The position numbers and the translations under genes are program-made. 64,000 bases of DNA from Eretmocerus hayati (taxonomy: Eukaryota > Arthropoda > Insecta > Hymenoptera > Aphelinidae), in contig CM056744.1 in the NCBI GenBank assembly GCA_029851415.1, positions 118,576,838-118,640,837 of the forward strand. The letters are read 5' to 3'. Positions 11,001-25,033 of this stretch are shown one piece after another (position 1 is the first letter of the stretch; each line of letters begins with the position of its first letter). The notes beneath the pieces were generated by a model. The model searched no databases and was not told the origin of the DNA. It saw nothing but the letters and a program-made list of their open reading frames with translations.

Positions 11001-14000
11001 GATCAAAAAATATACTAGTAAGCCACCAAAGCACAAACCGAATGCTAACACTGCCTCTGACAAAAAAATAATCTCGTAAATGTAAGTACATAAATCAGTC
11101 GAACCTTCACTTATACTCTTTAAACAGAGTCACCAAATCAACCGATCACCATATACTCCAATCTATACCATGTAATACTGCAGTCGCACGCTGTCGCACT
11201 ACTCGAGGCTGAAATTCTCAAGGGGAGTGTTGGACACACGTTGCAGCAAAGATACAACTATATACAATACTCCAGTTGAAAGTGGCCAAATCGACGATCG
11301 AAAACTGCTGCTTGCAATTGAGTACAAGGCGTGGTGGACTACTGTAGGCCCTCTGGGATCCGATCGAGTCAGGGTGTTGAAATTCAAACTCACCGTAGCA
11401 CCGTGTTATACTCGTCTGGCGACTTTGTTCGTATGGGTAATCTTGCAAACTTAGAAATCAATTTATTGGCGTTCAAAAAGTTGAACGCGTATCTAACAGG
11501 TGGTAGTTAGAATTCAAACGTTAGATTCCGAATAAATGTCCACTTGGGTTCTTTAATTTTGATGATAGAAAATTCAATGGAGGTTAAAGTAGTCAGTTTA
11601 GTTTCAGTACTTCGAAGGTGATTATGATTTCAATTGAGGCTTGGTGCCCGGCCAGCTCGATGAATTTTTGATTCCAGGACACCTTCATTCAGGTACTTCA
11701 AGTCGATGTTGTGCCGATTCCAATATCCGACTCTCGGACAAATCAAATTCATTCCAAAGATACTTTGATAGCACTTGCAACCGTAAGCTTTCTACTTCCA
11801 TTCTTGAAGGCCTATACTTATGTAAAATTCAATAATTCCTGTCCGATCCTATTGGTAATGAATTAGAGGGCTCGCAAATCAATCTGATTGAGTGTAATTA
11901 GGAGCTTCCTACGCTAAGGACAGCTCAATGAAGTCTCTCTAATTGGCCGTCGGAGAAGCGTAAACGATTAGCGAGAAAACTTTCGAGGGAGGCTTTCGTT
12001 TAAAGTAGATGTGCCATTTGGAGCCCGTCTGGCTAGAGCGAGACTTTATCTACTTCGAACGTATTTCCAGGCCACTCCTGCACTTCTCGTGTCGAAGTAA
12101 AAAATCTCATCTAGGAGATCGTGAAAATGTACAAACTCATAATTTTACACCTAAACATTCATAATAGATAATCAATTTCAGGAGTACTGTGAAACATCTC
12201 GACTAAAATACCATAGTGAATCTAGTTCAAGTGGGACTCGCTCTGTGACTGTCTCGTTGTTAGAGTTATGGGTCGCTTTCGTGTACGAGGCTGACGAAAT
12301 CACGAGGTGCACGTACCAGTTGATAATTAATAGCTCTCTCTCTCACTCTGTCCAGCTTCATACATCATGTGCGAGATGTGAATTTTGTGCCTCTGAACCC
12401 ATAATATAGTGTATACGTACGTGGAATGAATTTCACTGACTCCGGTTATCATTAGCATCGCCTTTTATATAAATTACTCTCACGGTCTGCAGCTCGTTTT
12501 TAATCAATCTCCGAGTTTTTTCATTCGCCAATTAGATATTTTATGTTCACTTGTACCTTTTAGTCACTTTTGGTACTTTTTGGAGATTGGATGTCACGTG
12601 AAGAATTTAATAGTTTTGAGTGATTAGTTTTTACTCTAAATAACGCCTAATAATTAACGGTATCTGTTACGTGGAACTTATTTTTTTATGAAAATAATGA
12701 GCTCATTTTGTAAAAATTCATTGGAGGAATGAGAAACTTTTCTCATAATTCGTAGAAACACTCAACTCTGCTCATAAACTCTGAAGTTGCTCATTCAATG
12801 AATTAATTACTCGGTGAGATGATTATAGAAACAGCTGGTACTGAAATCTCACATGAGTAACATCAAGTCTTTCCATTCTGAACTCCCTTTATCTCAGGAA
12901 GTGATGTCTGACGAAATTCCGTTCTCATTAGCCTAAATTTAGTCTGAGATATGCGAAGGGATCCGGAATTTGTGCGATTTGAAATATCATTTTCTTTTAA
13001 TCAAACGATCCAAGAATTCACTTCTCATAAGTTTTAGAAAAATCAGTGTGCATTGCCTAAACAAAATAAACAAAACAGAAAATTTGTATTTTTTGCAAGT
13101 GCTTGTCGGAACTCCCTGCGTCGATATTTTCTGATCGAGAAAAATGGTCGTCCTGCAAGTTTAATGCTCGTGACAAAAGAACTGAGAGACCATGTCGCGT
13201 CAACTGTGCCTTCCATTAATTCTTCGGGCTATCGAGTATTATTACGATACCGCTATCCTTTTTCGTATTTTTTATTCCTCGGGTTTCATTTTTTGGCGGT
13301 AAAAGGAGACTATCCTCAGAGTTTCAGCAAAATCCGTTTTCCTCAGCCCCTGGGTGTTCGTCAGTATCATGACTTCATCCATTAGACATATTTTTGAGTC
13401 TTCACGATGATCTTTGAAATTGATTCGTTTATCGAGAGCTAAAGAATTAGGCAACTGAAAAAGTGCCATTGTTTAACATATTCCTCCAACGAAACTGAAC
13501 TAAAACTTCCAAAAGAAAGATTATACTCGCAAAGAATGAATTTTCTTTTCGGCTCAGAAGCCACCTCGGCTTTTCCGCATTGGTCGGTAAAATACGAAGG
13601 AGCTTTTTTCAGCGGCCATGATCGAATGCGCACTTATTCGATTCGAAATGGAGCGATGCCTGCGTCTTATTGTACATTTGTATTGTGCACCACCGCAGTC
13701 TCCATTAAAAGTGTCGATATCTTTCTCGTCGGTATTGTATTAGTGTCGGAATTCCCAAAGAATTAATTGCCGATTGAAGCGCGAAATCGGGTCATTTGTC
13801 GCGAGCAGATTGTCCTGGGGGCTTTTCTGAGAAATGAAATTATAGCGGACGAGGTCTCTCTTTTCGCTCGCGAAACAAGCCCCTTAGATAGATGACGTCG
13901 ATCTTGAGAATGAACGACGTTGTTTTTCTGGGAGAATGATGCGTTGGCTTGAGAAGAAATGTGATCGGGTTATATAGAAGGTTTTTTTGTAGAGCAACAA

Positions 14001-17000
14001 CGAGGAAACTTAAGATATCGGTTCTTGGAAAAGTCTCGCGTTCGTTGATTTATCGTCAGCGCAATGATGCAATGGACTGCAAAACCCATTAAGAAGGATC
14101 GGGCAGGATCTTCTTTAGGTGACCTATGATCCTTGATTCAATGCTCTAAAATTCTTGAGTAAATTCGTCAAAATTAGTATTGAGTTGGCAGTTATTGAGT
14201 GCAAGCTTGCAAGGCTGAACTTTTGCCTCCAGAAATCACACTCAATTCGACGAAATTGACATCAATCCCATTTAATTCGCCCGAGAATTATTCCAATCCA
14301 CAAATTCATCTATTGTGTGTGCGAATTTCTCGTGATCAAACAAGTTCCTCACGGGTATACATCCATGTCGAAATCAGCAACTCAGCTAGTTACCAATCTA
14401 ATCAGAACTGTCTCGAAGTTTCCAAGAAACACAATTAGATAAAGACATTAGATAACAATAGTGAATACATTATGAAATTAGATTCTCCATTACGTTCATT
14501 AGATGCTCCAAATGATTGGATCATGCATACAAACTGAAGAAAAGCATGGTTCACGTGGAAAATTGAAGAAAATATATCGTTCAACTCTTTTTTCAAGGAA
14601 TCGATTCAATTAGACAATCTTAAGTGATTGTGATGATTTTATGACATTCCACAGAAACAATTGTATATCCCTGGTTTTGAAATTTGAACGAAAATTCGTG
14701 GCGAATACAGACATACCAACTGGATGAGCTGAAACATCGAGTGTAGAAACTCGCAATGTTTGGACGGATGAAGTCTTTAGAGAGCTAACTTTTGGAGCAT
14801 CTCATTTCAAATCAAATCGTGAACTTGTGCCACTGACAATGAGACACCATGAAACCTCAGAAGAGTTGATAGCTTGAACGTCGTCGAAGAACTTCGCTTT
14901 TGTATCAGTCCAATCTCAAAGACTGAACAGTCTCAACAATATGAATTTTTTGAAATATTCGTCAAGTCGAAAAATAGGTTGTAAATAATTCGATACCCCG
15001 TAACATCAAATTTTGATAAAATGACATCGAAAATTCCTGGGATCTCCCAAGAATCAAAGTTGAACCACCTCGACAATAATAAATTGCTCGCGCCGCCGTA
15101 ATAATACTAGTCTATATCGCACAGAAGGAAGAAATAAATAGACCCGACATACCATCATAATGACCAGCGAGATTAAAAAAAGCATCACAGCAGGTGAATT
15201 TACCGTCTAGCGGCCTCCGCGAAGGGGTTGTCCAAGATCGTTTAGCAAGGTTCTATAACGGTGTAATTTATCCGAGCGCGTGCAGTATATGTAACGGGTC
15301 GCAATTGTTGCGCGGAAGCTGACCGATCTTTGTCGTTGTCGATCCCGCGGGGCAAAAATACTCTCGGTACATCTCACGTGCCCCCGTAAAATAACTTCCA
15401 TAGGCTCATCGCGGGTTTGAGAGTACGTGAGTGTGGATATAATGGAACACACAATGGAAACGGTGGCATTCGTGATAAAGATCTATGATGCCGATCGCCG
15501 AGGTGAGATTGTGGCTGATGCCGGTCTTGAGGATCGAGATTGGCATTCTGATGATTCCCTGGGGCGCAAAGATGGACTTTTAGCTATCTGTGGGTTTTAG
15601 CTCCCGGAAGCTTGGGATTATACGAATGCTGAGTGATGGGATACTTTTGGGTTTGGGATTTTTACCATTCACCATTTTGATGATTGCAATGTTGGATATT
15701 GGCTCTAATAAGAAAGATCCTGATGAAAACGGGCGCTCTCTCGCAGCCCGATTCGATGTGAGAAATTTTTGAATTTTTTATATATTGTAATATTGGATAA
15801 TTGACGTAATCTTAGTACACTGTTGAACAGGAGTGGAAAATCGGAAATCATTTCGAAATTTTGCGTGACCGTGAAAACAGTTCTCTGCTTGCCGTCAACT
15901 TACTACCAAAATGAGGTGGATGTTCCATGGAAGCAAATTTTAAGGTTAATGCTATCAAAGACCAATGCAGGCAGAAATGGGAGAAAAACGAGCTAGTATT
16001 ATAACGCCGCGGGTACAAACCTAAAAACGCGTATATATAGAGTCGGAAAAAGTGAGAAACTGCAATCTTGAAAGGGGGCCTCATTTCCATAATCCGATGG
16101 CATAGTGTGTAAGTGGTGCACGGTGCACCCGATATCTCCTGCTCAAGCAAAACCGTTCATAGTATACGCAATCGACCACTAAAAAGTCAGTCAATTACAA
16201 GGAATTCCACAAGGGCCGATCGGTAACAATAACTGTAAATGCCACCGCGTCGGCGGGGGAGGCTGAATATCGAATGCCGAATCGTGACCAAGTGCATAGA
16301 CGGAGATAGGGAACGAAAATGAGAAAAAAAAATACCAGCAACAGAACCGATGCAGGTGTACCTACTTATTATACGTGTCCAGTGCCCGGTGCACGGAATT
16401 CGAGACCCGATACTCTGCCGCTGGCATCAATATCTTAGATTTTGCACAAACTTGGTCACTCATAGCCGTGAATGGTTTGGCCAAAAGGATACTCGAGTAC
16501 CGCTCTGTTGCACCGTGTTGGTAATGGCATCGAGAATAGGCTCGATACAAGTTCGATTGTAAAATACGAATCCCGGAGTCCAGTTATCGTGACCATTAAA
16601 AAATCTTCACCAATATCTGACATGGGTCAGTTCACATTCATCATTTGGTGACCCAGCCTATGGTTCACATAAATACATGTCAAGTATGGTACGCTGATTT
16701 TGAAATTATTGTCATATCCAATTAAAGATATCTGAAAGGATAGCATTGAATGAATTTGACCTTTATACAAAATTATCGATGTTTGGTACTCTGTCCAGAG
16801 GAATAACCAGTAGGATATTATAGCTGGCGTATACTACAACAAGAGTATAGTTGCATTACAAACCTCGCAGATTTAAAAATTCCCTCTGAAGAATCAATGA
16901 TTATTCAATCTCTATTGCAATCTCAACCTTGAATCGTCGATCTGTACTTGGGATCTCATCGCCATCATTGGGAACCAATCAATGTTTTTGTATAATGAGC

Positions 17001-17404
17001 ACAATATAGCCCGAAATCAGATGGGAATTCATTTTTAAAAAAAACCTACCATAAAAGCAGTCGTATGGCTAAAGATGATCGATTTGAGCTTCATTCGATT
17101 TGTTTGCACCTCTGCTAGCTTATGTGCTACGACTTGACATGACTTTGTCACCACATATTCACAGGGTCGTGCAAATCGCTAGTTTGCCAAGACTTTTTGT
17201 ACCATGGCTCATGTAACAAGTGCGTGCGCTAGTTGCTCAAGCTCTATGCAGGTCATCAGCTGTCAGTTGGGATTTTGAACGTTGCGAAATTGTCACAGAG
17301 CTTTCCCTTTAAAATAAGTTTTGGATTAGGCTCGTGCATTTGATTAGAATTTGAAGTAATCCTTGCCCCTCATAAGATTCTTAAACTACTTAGGTTATAC
17401 CGGG
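8092..17404. other. Long non-coding stretch, no gene recognised
   Basis: Over 9 kb of AT-rich sequence in which I find no supported exon, RNA gene or clear transposon. Frames of 100-142 residues (9898-10326 minus, 13053-13385 plus, 15848-16150 minus) show no domain, no signal peptide and ordinary low-complexity composition. A TATAAAAG at about 9163 is followed by a short ATG frame and a GTAAGC, which is not enough to call a promoter or an exon. Confidence 0.55.
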
Positions 17405-17498
17405 TGATTCCTCGAAGCGACCGCGATCTCGTAGATGAAAGGCTTGGGTTCGAATCCCGGCTAGCATCAATGTGAATTTTCATGAGTGTTTTTTTTTC
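17405..17498 (+). repeat. tRNA-derived SINE head or tRNA pseudogene
   Basis: Contains a complete Pol III B box, GGTTCGAATCC, inside a good T-arm and 3' acceptor-like GGCTAGCA. Upstream is an anticodon-loop-like CTCGTAG (anticodon CGT, threonine-like) and a degenerate A-box region. The anticodon stem does not pair and the 5' acceptor half is missing, so it is not a working tRNA. A run of nine T at 17489-17497, a Pol III terminator, follows within 30 bases. A degraded tRNA-derived SINE head is the best reading; a decayed tRNA gene is the alternative. Confidence 0.6.
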
Positions 17499-20400
17499 TA
17501 TGGTTTTGGGACCCATGTTTCAATTGAAACTGTGCTCAGCCAAAATAGAGTCGAAACGAAACGACGTTTTTCAGCTATTTGATTGGAAAAATCGATCAAG
17601 CCGTGAGAGATAACTTACGAAATCCAATCCCTTTCAATATTAAAATTCAATCGTGTTTGTGAACATGCAATGAATCTGAACGGATCCCGGGTCATAAAAT
17701 CATGGAATATTCATTATCTTATCATCTTCTTCGTTTATTTATGGTTATTCGTTCGAGAGTCTCTCTCAGAAACGTTTTCGATGAAGTGGTTGACTTTGAT
17801 TACGTTTGGTTAAAATTCAATGATTATTATCAAAATTTGTTTTACCAACGCGGGTGAATTTAGTGATCTGACCATCAATTGGCAGATCGTTCCAATCATA
17901 GGATGCTTTCAAATATCAATCTCTGGTTCAAATATCGATTCAGATTCTTTTTACAGTACAAGTTTCGCAAAATAATTTCGAAACGAGGTTGAGATTGCGT
18001 TGATAAAAGAGAATAATGTCTCCAGATTTATTCGACGGGTGTAGTGATTTCACTCATCGTGACAAAATACATATAGCCATCGCAGCTCTATGAGTCTGCG
18101 TCAGTCCCATTAAGTTTTTGCCAGTGAATTTTTGTGGCGCTATTCGTTGCATCATATCTATATTATAGAAAAATTAAAGTGACATATTACGTACTTGATA
18201 CACCTCTTTATTTAAATTCACGTTAATTGACAAGCGCGATTTGTCTGGTACTCTACTTTCATTAGAATATGTTTTGTCGTATCACTTGATTGTAATACAA
18301 TGCGCATATAATAATGTGATGGATGTGTAGTGAATAGATCTTCATTTTCGTTTTGATTAATCGCGAGATTTTGCGAATAGGTGGAGTTCTCCATCAAAAC
18401 TTTAAAGTAATAATCAAAGTAACATTTTCTCGTATGAACACGATTACGAGGAATTGGTCTGACTGTATTTGTTTTCAAGCGGGGAGAAGCCAGAACAGTT
18501 TGGGATGAGAAAATGATTTTTTGTTAGAAGTACTTAGCAGTGCGAATTACCAGAATTCTCGCATGAGTCTCAGTATTCATCTTATTAAAATACAGCTGCA
18601 ATTACAATCTCCCCAATGGGAATCGTAGTTCATCACGAATAACCTGATTATACGATTTCAACAAAAAATTTTAATCAATAAACTGGAACAAAGCACACCA
18701 ATGAAATTGATTAATTCTCGTGAATACACCTCATCTACAGCTCGTGCATATGCAAATTCGAAAATTGCAATAGCTATTGTGTACCGAGAGGATGGAAAAG
18801 CCTATCACAAGCTCATCATGACCCAAAGCTTGTTAATTTTAATAGCATTTCATAATCAACGAGCAAGTTAATGAAATACCACCAGGAGGAGTTTGTAGGT
18901 ATATTTCATGGTTAACTGAATCAGATAACAAGTTAGAATGGAGTTTGGTAACTCGGAATCGTCTTCGAAATTTCTAATGATCCATATAGATAATCTAGAA
19001 ATGGATAATTAGAGTTCTCCACGATCGATTACAAGATCATGTATGTAGATTAAGAGTCAGTCATCAAGAACACGAGATTTTTGGTACAGCATGACAATGA
19101 GGTCAACATCAGCCGCTTTATCTCTCAATTTTGTTATGGAAGAATGTTTGTTGTTATGGAAGAATAGTTTTCTTTTGTATTATTCGCGGCTAAGCTCACT
19201 CAGTCTGGCATAGGTCATTTATGCTTGAATCTGGTCCACTCATTATTGCGTCCGATGGTGATTTAATGACCGGGGATAGGTAGAAACTCAATATTATAAA
19301 CACGGCCCCATGCACCCAGTGCTAAATCTATACCCTAAGACGGCCATCTTGAAGAAAAAAACGCCTGTTTGATGGCAACCCGACAAGTGTGTCCAATCCC
19401 TATAACTGATGAATCATTGTAAAATGGAATGATTTAATCAGTTAATTCATTAGTTAGGACTGGTGCAGATGGATATCTGGCGTGAAATTGAAGTAATCAT
19501 CGCTATCGAAAGTCTGTGTGATTGCCAACATGTTCTAATTGATATGATGTGCGGAAGGAATGAGCTCAGCGATCTGGATTAGAATCACCAATGCACTGTA
19601 TGAGCATGGAAAAATTTGACTGAATTAACAATTGAGATTTATAATACCGATTAATCCTTTGAGAATTTAACTGATTTATGCTGAGAGAGCAGAGCTTTGC
19701 AAGTCAGACATAGTTAACGAATTAAAATGATAAGGAATTAAGAGATGCAGTTCAAAGTAGCGGTCAAGAGCTTCAAAATTCGTTTTTAAGAATTATCCTT
19801 TCTGAGAACCCTTTTTGAGAATTATCCAAAATCTATTTTTGAATATTATCCTCAGTGATTCCTGCTTCGAGGAGTGACGGTTTTCCTGATGAATGATATC
19901 ATTCAAGAAATATTTCTCTTGACTCATCTCAAGTTCCTCCTTATTTTTGACGGTGGAAATCAAGAACAGCGTTTAAACCAACTTATATGCGAGTCCTCTT
20001 ACGATCGCTCAATTACTGATAAATTTTTTTATAGAAGTCTTTCGTCAGAAACAGCGTCTTTTCTCGCCAATTTTCCTCAATTTCTCCAAGGATTCGGCTT
20101 GATTTACCGTAAACCTGTTGTACCGCGTAAAAAGCCCACAGAAATTCCTTGGAACACTTGGATAAAGCTACAAAATTAGCTGAGATAACGTCGTTTTGGA
20201 TCAGCGAGGCTGCGAAAATCGAATTTTCTAATTTGAACTTTTCATCCATGGGTATAATAGATATACAAACTTTTGACCGGTAGTGTAAGTATGAAGAAAA
20301 ATGATGCCTTACTGCACAAAACGGAAGAAACTAGAATTGTGCTCCCACACTTTTTTTTTCAACAACAACAGCATCTCGTTAAATCTGCCCTCCAGTCGCA

Positions 20401-21312
20401 CAACCCACTCGCCAAAATCGAGCGACAATCCTCAAGATCAGAATCTTCGTCATAGCTCCCAATCCCGTCGACCAAAACATATGTTGAGAAGGAGAATTAA
20501 TGTCGGAAGGCTGCACTGTGCCTCTATCACGAGTCTGGGTCTGGAACCAGTTATACATTACCGTAACTCACAACAATATTGCCAAGAGCAAGGGTCACTC
20601 CCGAGCCAATCTCAGCCCCTGTTTAGGGACCCACTCAACGAGACGATACAATAGACAGATGAGAGCACAGATGAATAGATATAGTCTGATACCCAAAATC
20701 ATCCCAAAATTCCTCGCAGTGGCCAATTCGGATCGCATTGTTTATTGCCAGCACAGAGGACGAGGATGAATATTCATGTTCAATGCCGGAAAAATTGGGT
20801 CAACGTCAGTCGTCTGTGGTAAACTATCAAGGATCCTCGTACTTCTACATAATATTGTACCCAACTGATGCCGGCCGACATGTGTATCGAAAATTTCCGA
20901 TTAGTCCAAGTCCATTACTCGGCTCCACCCACGTCTGAGAGATATCTAGATCGAGTGCACGGGTGTGTTTCTGCAAAGACGGCCTTGACCGCGTGAAGCC
21001 TCGACAGTTTCCCTCTGGACAGACGGATTCCAGGAATCATTTCCCGTTTGACCACGACGTAGAGAAGTCTCTCTAATATCCCTCTCTGTCGGTGACGCGT
21101 CCACCTCGCTTGATGGAATCGTCGGCCTTCGCTCCGATGGAAACTCGACTATTTGGATTTACTTCTGCACTTTGACCGCGAGAGTGAATTCGGTCTGATG
21201 ACGCGCGACGATATTCAATGCGCGCAGACTCTGATGCTGTGTTTGACGAGGTTATCACGCATTGTCGGAGAGAATTTGGTCGTCTTGGTGGTTTGTAATA
21301 GGTACCTATGTG
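17499..21312. other. Non-coding stretch
   Basis: No supported gene. The slightly more GC-rich part at 20.3-21.2 kb has several overlapping open frames on both strands, none with a recognisable domain. A degenerate three-copy direct repeat lies at 19782-19855. Confidence 0.5.
19782..19855 (+). repeat. Degenerate three-copy tandem repeat
   Basis: Three consecutive units of about 24-29 bases built on TTTTTGAGAATTATCC, each slightly changed. Confidence 0.6.
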
Positions 21313-23368
21313 TACACTGAGAAAAAAAATTGAACGATTTTGAAGAAAATTTTTCTGATTTGAATAAATACACTTTCATATCCTCCTAGGCAAACATTTA
21401 TTCAAAATGAATAAACGCATTTCTTCGGGATGAATAAATATTCATCAAATCCGGAATAATATTTGATGAAATCTGATGATGATTTTATCGTAAGTAACGC
21501 ATTTGAACGATTTGCGGTGCTCAAATGAATAAATGCTATTCGAAATGAATAATTATTCCTTCAGAACGATGAAATAAAATTCGTTTCAAAGAAATATTCA
21601 TTCATATGGAATATCATAGATAACCAAAAGCAAAATCTATTTCACGTGGTTTCTTAGCCAACCATGGTAAGATTATTCACATCAGATATTTATTCAAATT
21701 ACTCTCTTCAGTTGGGGGATCAATAATTATCAGTATTATTAACAATTGTCACTAATTCCATCCTTATGTAGTTAAGATACTCGCTACTCATATCTAAGAT
21801 AACAACGCACTTTATTATCATTACCTAATTGTATCGCTCGCACTGATATTACATGTATATGTCATGCGACTTTCCGAGCCTTATATATCAATCGAGGACC
21901 TATTTAATCGCTTGCGAGAAAGGGTTTCATGCCTCCTTACTTAATGAAAAATTGAAATTAGAGCTTGAATTTCTATTATGAATTGAATAACCGAGTTCCG
22001 CCATTAAAATGGCGAGAAGATCTGTCGATTATCGTGGAAAATTTTTTGTTGGGACGATAATAAAGCCCGAAGAAATTCATTTCAGGAGACATAACATTTG
22101 ATGCGCCACCTAGTGGCAAGAATCGGTCGAATACAGATTTTAAGAGTTTTAATAAATATCTCATCAAAATCATTAACTATTCCATAACTTATTCCCAATG
22201 GGTGAATAGCAATGACCTTTATCAAACGAAAGTTTGACCAAGTTGGATAATTGGAGAAGATCCTTGAATTTATTTTCACCAACTCGATAAACATAAGAAT
22301 CATCAGATTACTTTTGAATAAACATTTATTCGGAATAAGTATGGAACTTCATTCATCCTAAAGGAATGGTATTTGAGTACAATCATTATCCCTTCAGCAC
22401 AACTTGATCGTAGAGAACTACACTGAGCACGTGATTTTCTGGGGTCAAGCTGTGTAAAATATTGAATGAGATTTCAAATAAAAATCTATTCCAATAGAAT
22501 ATAATCCCTCCAATCCGATCAACTCGAGTACTGAATAGATTCATATCATCACTATGAATACATATTCATCCAAAAATACGAAACTGATTTATTCAAAAAA
22601 TTTAGGTGATATTCGTCATATTCCAATACACGTGTATAAAATGAGTCTGTTGACCCCAGGTGCGAAGAATGCAAGATCCCATTACAATGTAGTGGAAACT
22701 CAATCTTTCATTTTGAAAAGAAAGTTATTGATGTAGGCTTAGAAGTCATTCGTCTAATTTATTGATGATCTGAGCAATCAGAGCGTTTTAGAAAAATGAT
22801 TTCTGTACCGTGAATGAAACTGACTCTTGAATCCAGTAGTAATGATTTATTTTGACTAAAGGATTGATATAACCGTGATCTGGTCACGTGTTGAATTTTC
22901 CAGATTCCATATTATCAAAATGAGACTTTGGTTCTTGGAATTCATTGGATCTATCATAGAATTGGATAAATATTCATTCAAATCTAGTGCAATAGATGTA
23001 AGTGTTAATGTTTCCTCTGATTGAATACGTAACAATTGATTTTGATGAAATAACTCATCAAATATCAATGCAAATTTATTCAAGTTGATTTATTTGATTT
23101 GGAGAAATTGGATTATCAGAATCCATGGTCCGATTTCTTCAATTCGGAGAATGTATGTTCAGTTTGAATAAATATTTTTTCCCGTTAAATACAATTTTTC
23201 TGATTCCGGTAATTTGATGATTGAGTACATTTCTATTGTAAATATGAATAAATGATTATTTGAAAGTATGAAACCTCATTCATTCATGAAAAATTAGTTT
23301 TCGAATCAGTTAAATCTTCTATGAATAAATATATTTATTGAATTTCAATAATTTTTTTTCTCAGTGTA
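21313..23368. mobile_element. TA-flanked 2 kb element with TGAATAAA arrays
   Basis: Bounded by TACACTGAGAAAAAAAATT at the left and its exact complement at the right, which fits a CACTGAG terminal repeat flanked by a TA target duplication (Tc1/mariner-like habit, inference). Inside, the motif TGAATAAA and its complement TTTATTCA recur roughly ten times, often as self-complementary pairs such as TGAATAAATATTCAT. They are concentrated in the outer 350-400 bases on each side and sparse in the middle (about 21.65-22.30 kb). No transposase frame is visible, so it is non-autonomous. Confidence 0.85.
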
Positions 23369-24460
23369 GAATGGATCCTGATGATGTGCATCACGCATGG
23401 TTGATTATCAAGTTGGTGAAGAGAAGTGATCAAGAACATGTGCCACAATAGTAGTCTGCAGGGATAACTAGTATCTACGGCAGATATGCCACACGTAGCT
23501 CTGGAGTTTGCGAGTGACGAGATGTATCTCAAGAGACCAATTTATCGCTCGCAGATTGGATTTGCATTTATACAATGATTTCAGTGCGAGTGTCTGGTTA
23601 AATTTGGAGGAGCTGTTTCAGACTCATACTTGTAATGGGGTAATGTGCGTTTTGTGGGTAATGTGATCGGATTACACACGGGAGATCTGTACCGTCGATG
23701 ACACATAATCAGGCTCAGGTTCATCTCCAGATATGCAGCCCTGGTCTTCCACGCAGACGCTATGAAATTCCTTTTGCACTTTGAAAATTTTTCAATAAAA
23801 CACTGTATTTTCTATGATGATCATGAGATCATCGCAGAGAATACATGCATGATATACTTCTGTGGAAGTAAAGGACTGAAAGAATTGGTAACAAATCATT
23901 CTCATTTTTGAAGCACGTGGCTATTAGGTCTATACGTTTACCACGTGGCAAGCATAACCATTTGTTCATGCGATACTTTTTGTGATTCGCGTTCTTGAGT
24001 TCAATAGTTTACTTACAGTTGATGCTTTTCTTCTTAGCCACGTAGCATGGCTTGGAAATTTTCTATCGGTGTGGGTCTGAAACAAAAATTATACCTTAAT
24101 TCTCGTTATCGAGAATATATTGCTTCATCACAATTCATGGGAACTTGCAATAGTTTGGCCGTGAAATTATGCCAATTTCAAATATTCATCCGTGGTTTGA
24201 ACCTCGATCATGTGAGATCATCTTTGGATATCTTGTAGGAGTGGATTGAGAAAAATGCGGTTACGCACGCATTGTAGGCTGGTACATCTGGGAGATTCCC
24301 GAATTTTTCACTCTTCAGTTTGGTCTCGGTGAATCTCACATGTCTTGATAAAGCTAAAGATAAAATCTATAACCCACAAATTCTCTGGCAAGTAAATACT
24401 ATATTCCAAGAACTCGTTCAGGATATTTTCAACATATAGACAATGAACCATTTGATAAGA
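23369..24460. other. Non-coding stretch
   Basis: No gene or repeat recognised. A 63-residue frame (24047-24238, +) has no signature. Confidence 0.55.
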
Positions 24461-25033
24461 TACACTGTAAAATTTTTCCGAAAAACTTCAACCAGTCTGG
24501 TTGAAAATTCAACCAGTTTGGTTGGATATTCAACCAATGTGGGTTATCACAACATCCCCGTGAGGTTCCTGCATATCAGGTTGCCTACATGTGGGGGGTA
24601 GAATATGGTAGATGATCCTATGGGTGGATAACGATGGATGGGGGAGGGTGGACTGATGGATCATGGATCGATGGATGGATGATGGATGGGGCCGATGAAT
24701 GGATCGAAGAATGGATGGTGGGTGGGTGGATGGATGGCGTGTGGATGGATGGATGAATGGGTGATGGGTCCATCCATCCATCCATCGTCCACCCATCCAT
24801 CATGCATCTATGATCCATCCAATTACCCATCCCTCCTCCATCCCTCTTCTCCACCCATCCATCCATCCATCCGCCCATCCACTCATCATCCATCCATCCA
24901 ACCATCACGGGATATAATTGCTTGGATAAAAATTCAACCAGTTGGTTGAATGAAAAATTCAACCAGTCTGGTTGAATATTCAACCAGCTGGTTGAAATGT
25001 TGGTTGAAAATTCAACCAATTTTTTACAGTGTA
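24461..25033. mobile_element. Foldback element with TTGGTTGAA ends and inverted (GGAT)n/(ATCC)n
   Basis: The outer ends are TACACTGTAAAATTTTT and its complement, again CACTG after a TA. Just inside each end is an array of TTGGTTGAA/TTCAACCA motifs. The interior is a tetranucleotide repeat: GGAT/ATGG on the plus strand from about 24608 to 24765, then its complement (CCAT/ATCC) from about 24767 to 24905. The whole interior is therefore a long simple-sequence hairpin. The open frames across it encode Trp-Met-Asp or His-Pro-Ser repeats and are artefacts of the microsatellite. Confidence 0.88.

Noticed and set aside
17405..17498. Functional tRNA gene
   Set aside because: The anticodon stem does not pair and the 5' half of the acceptor stem is missing.
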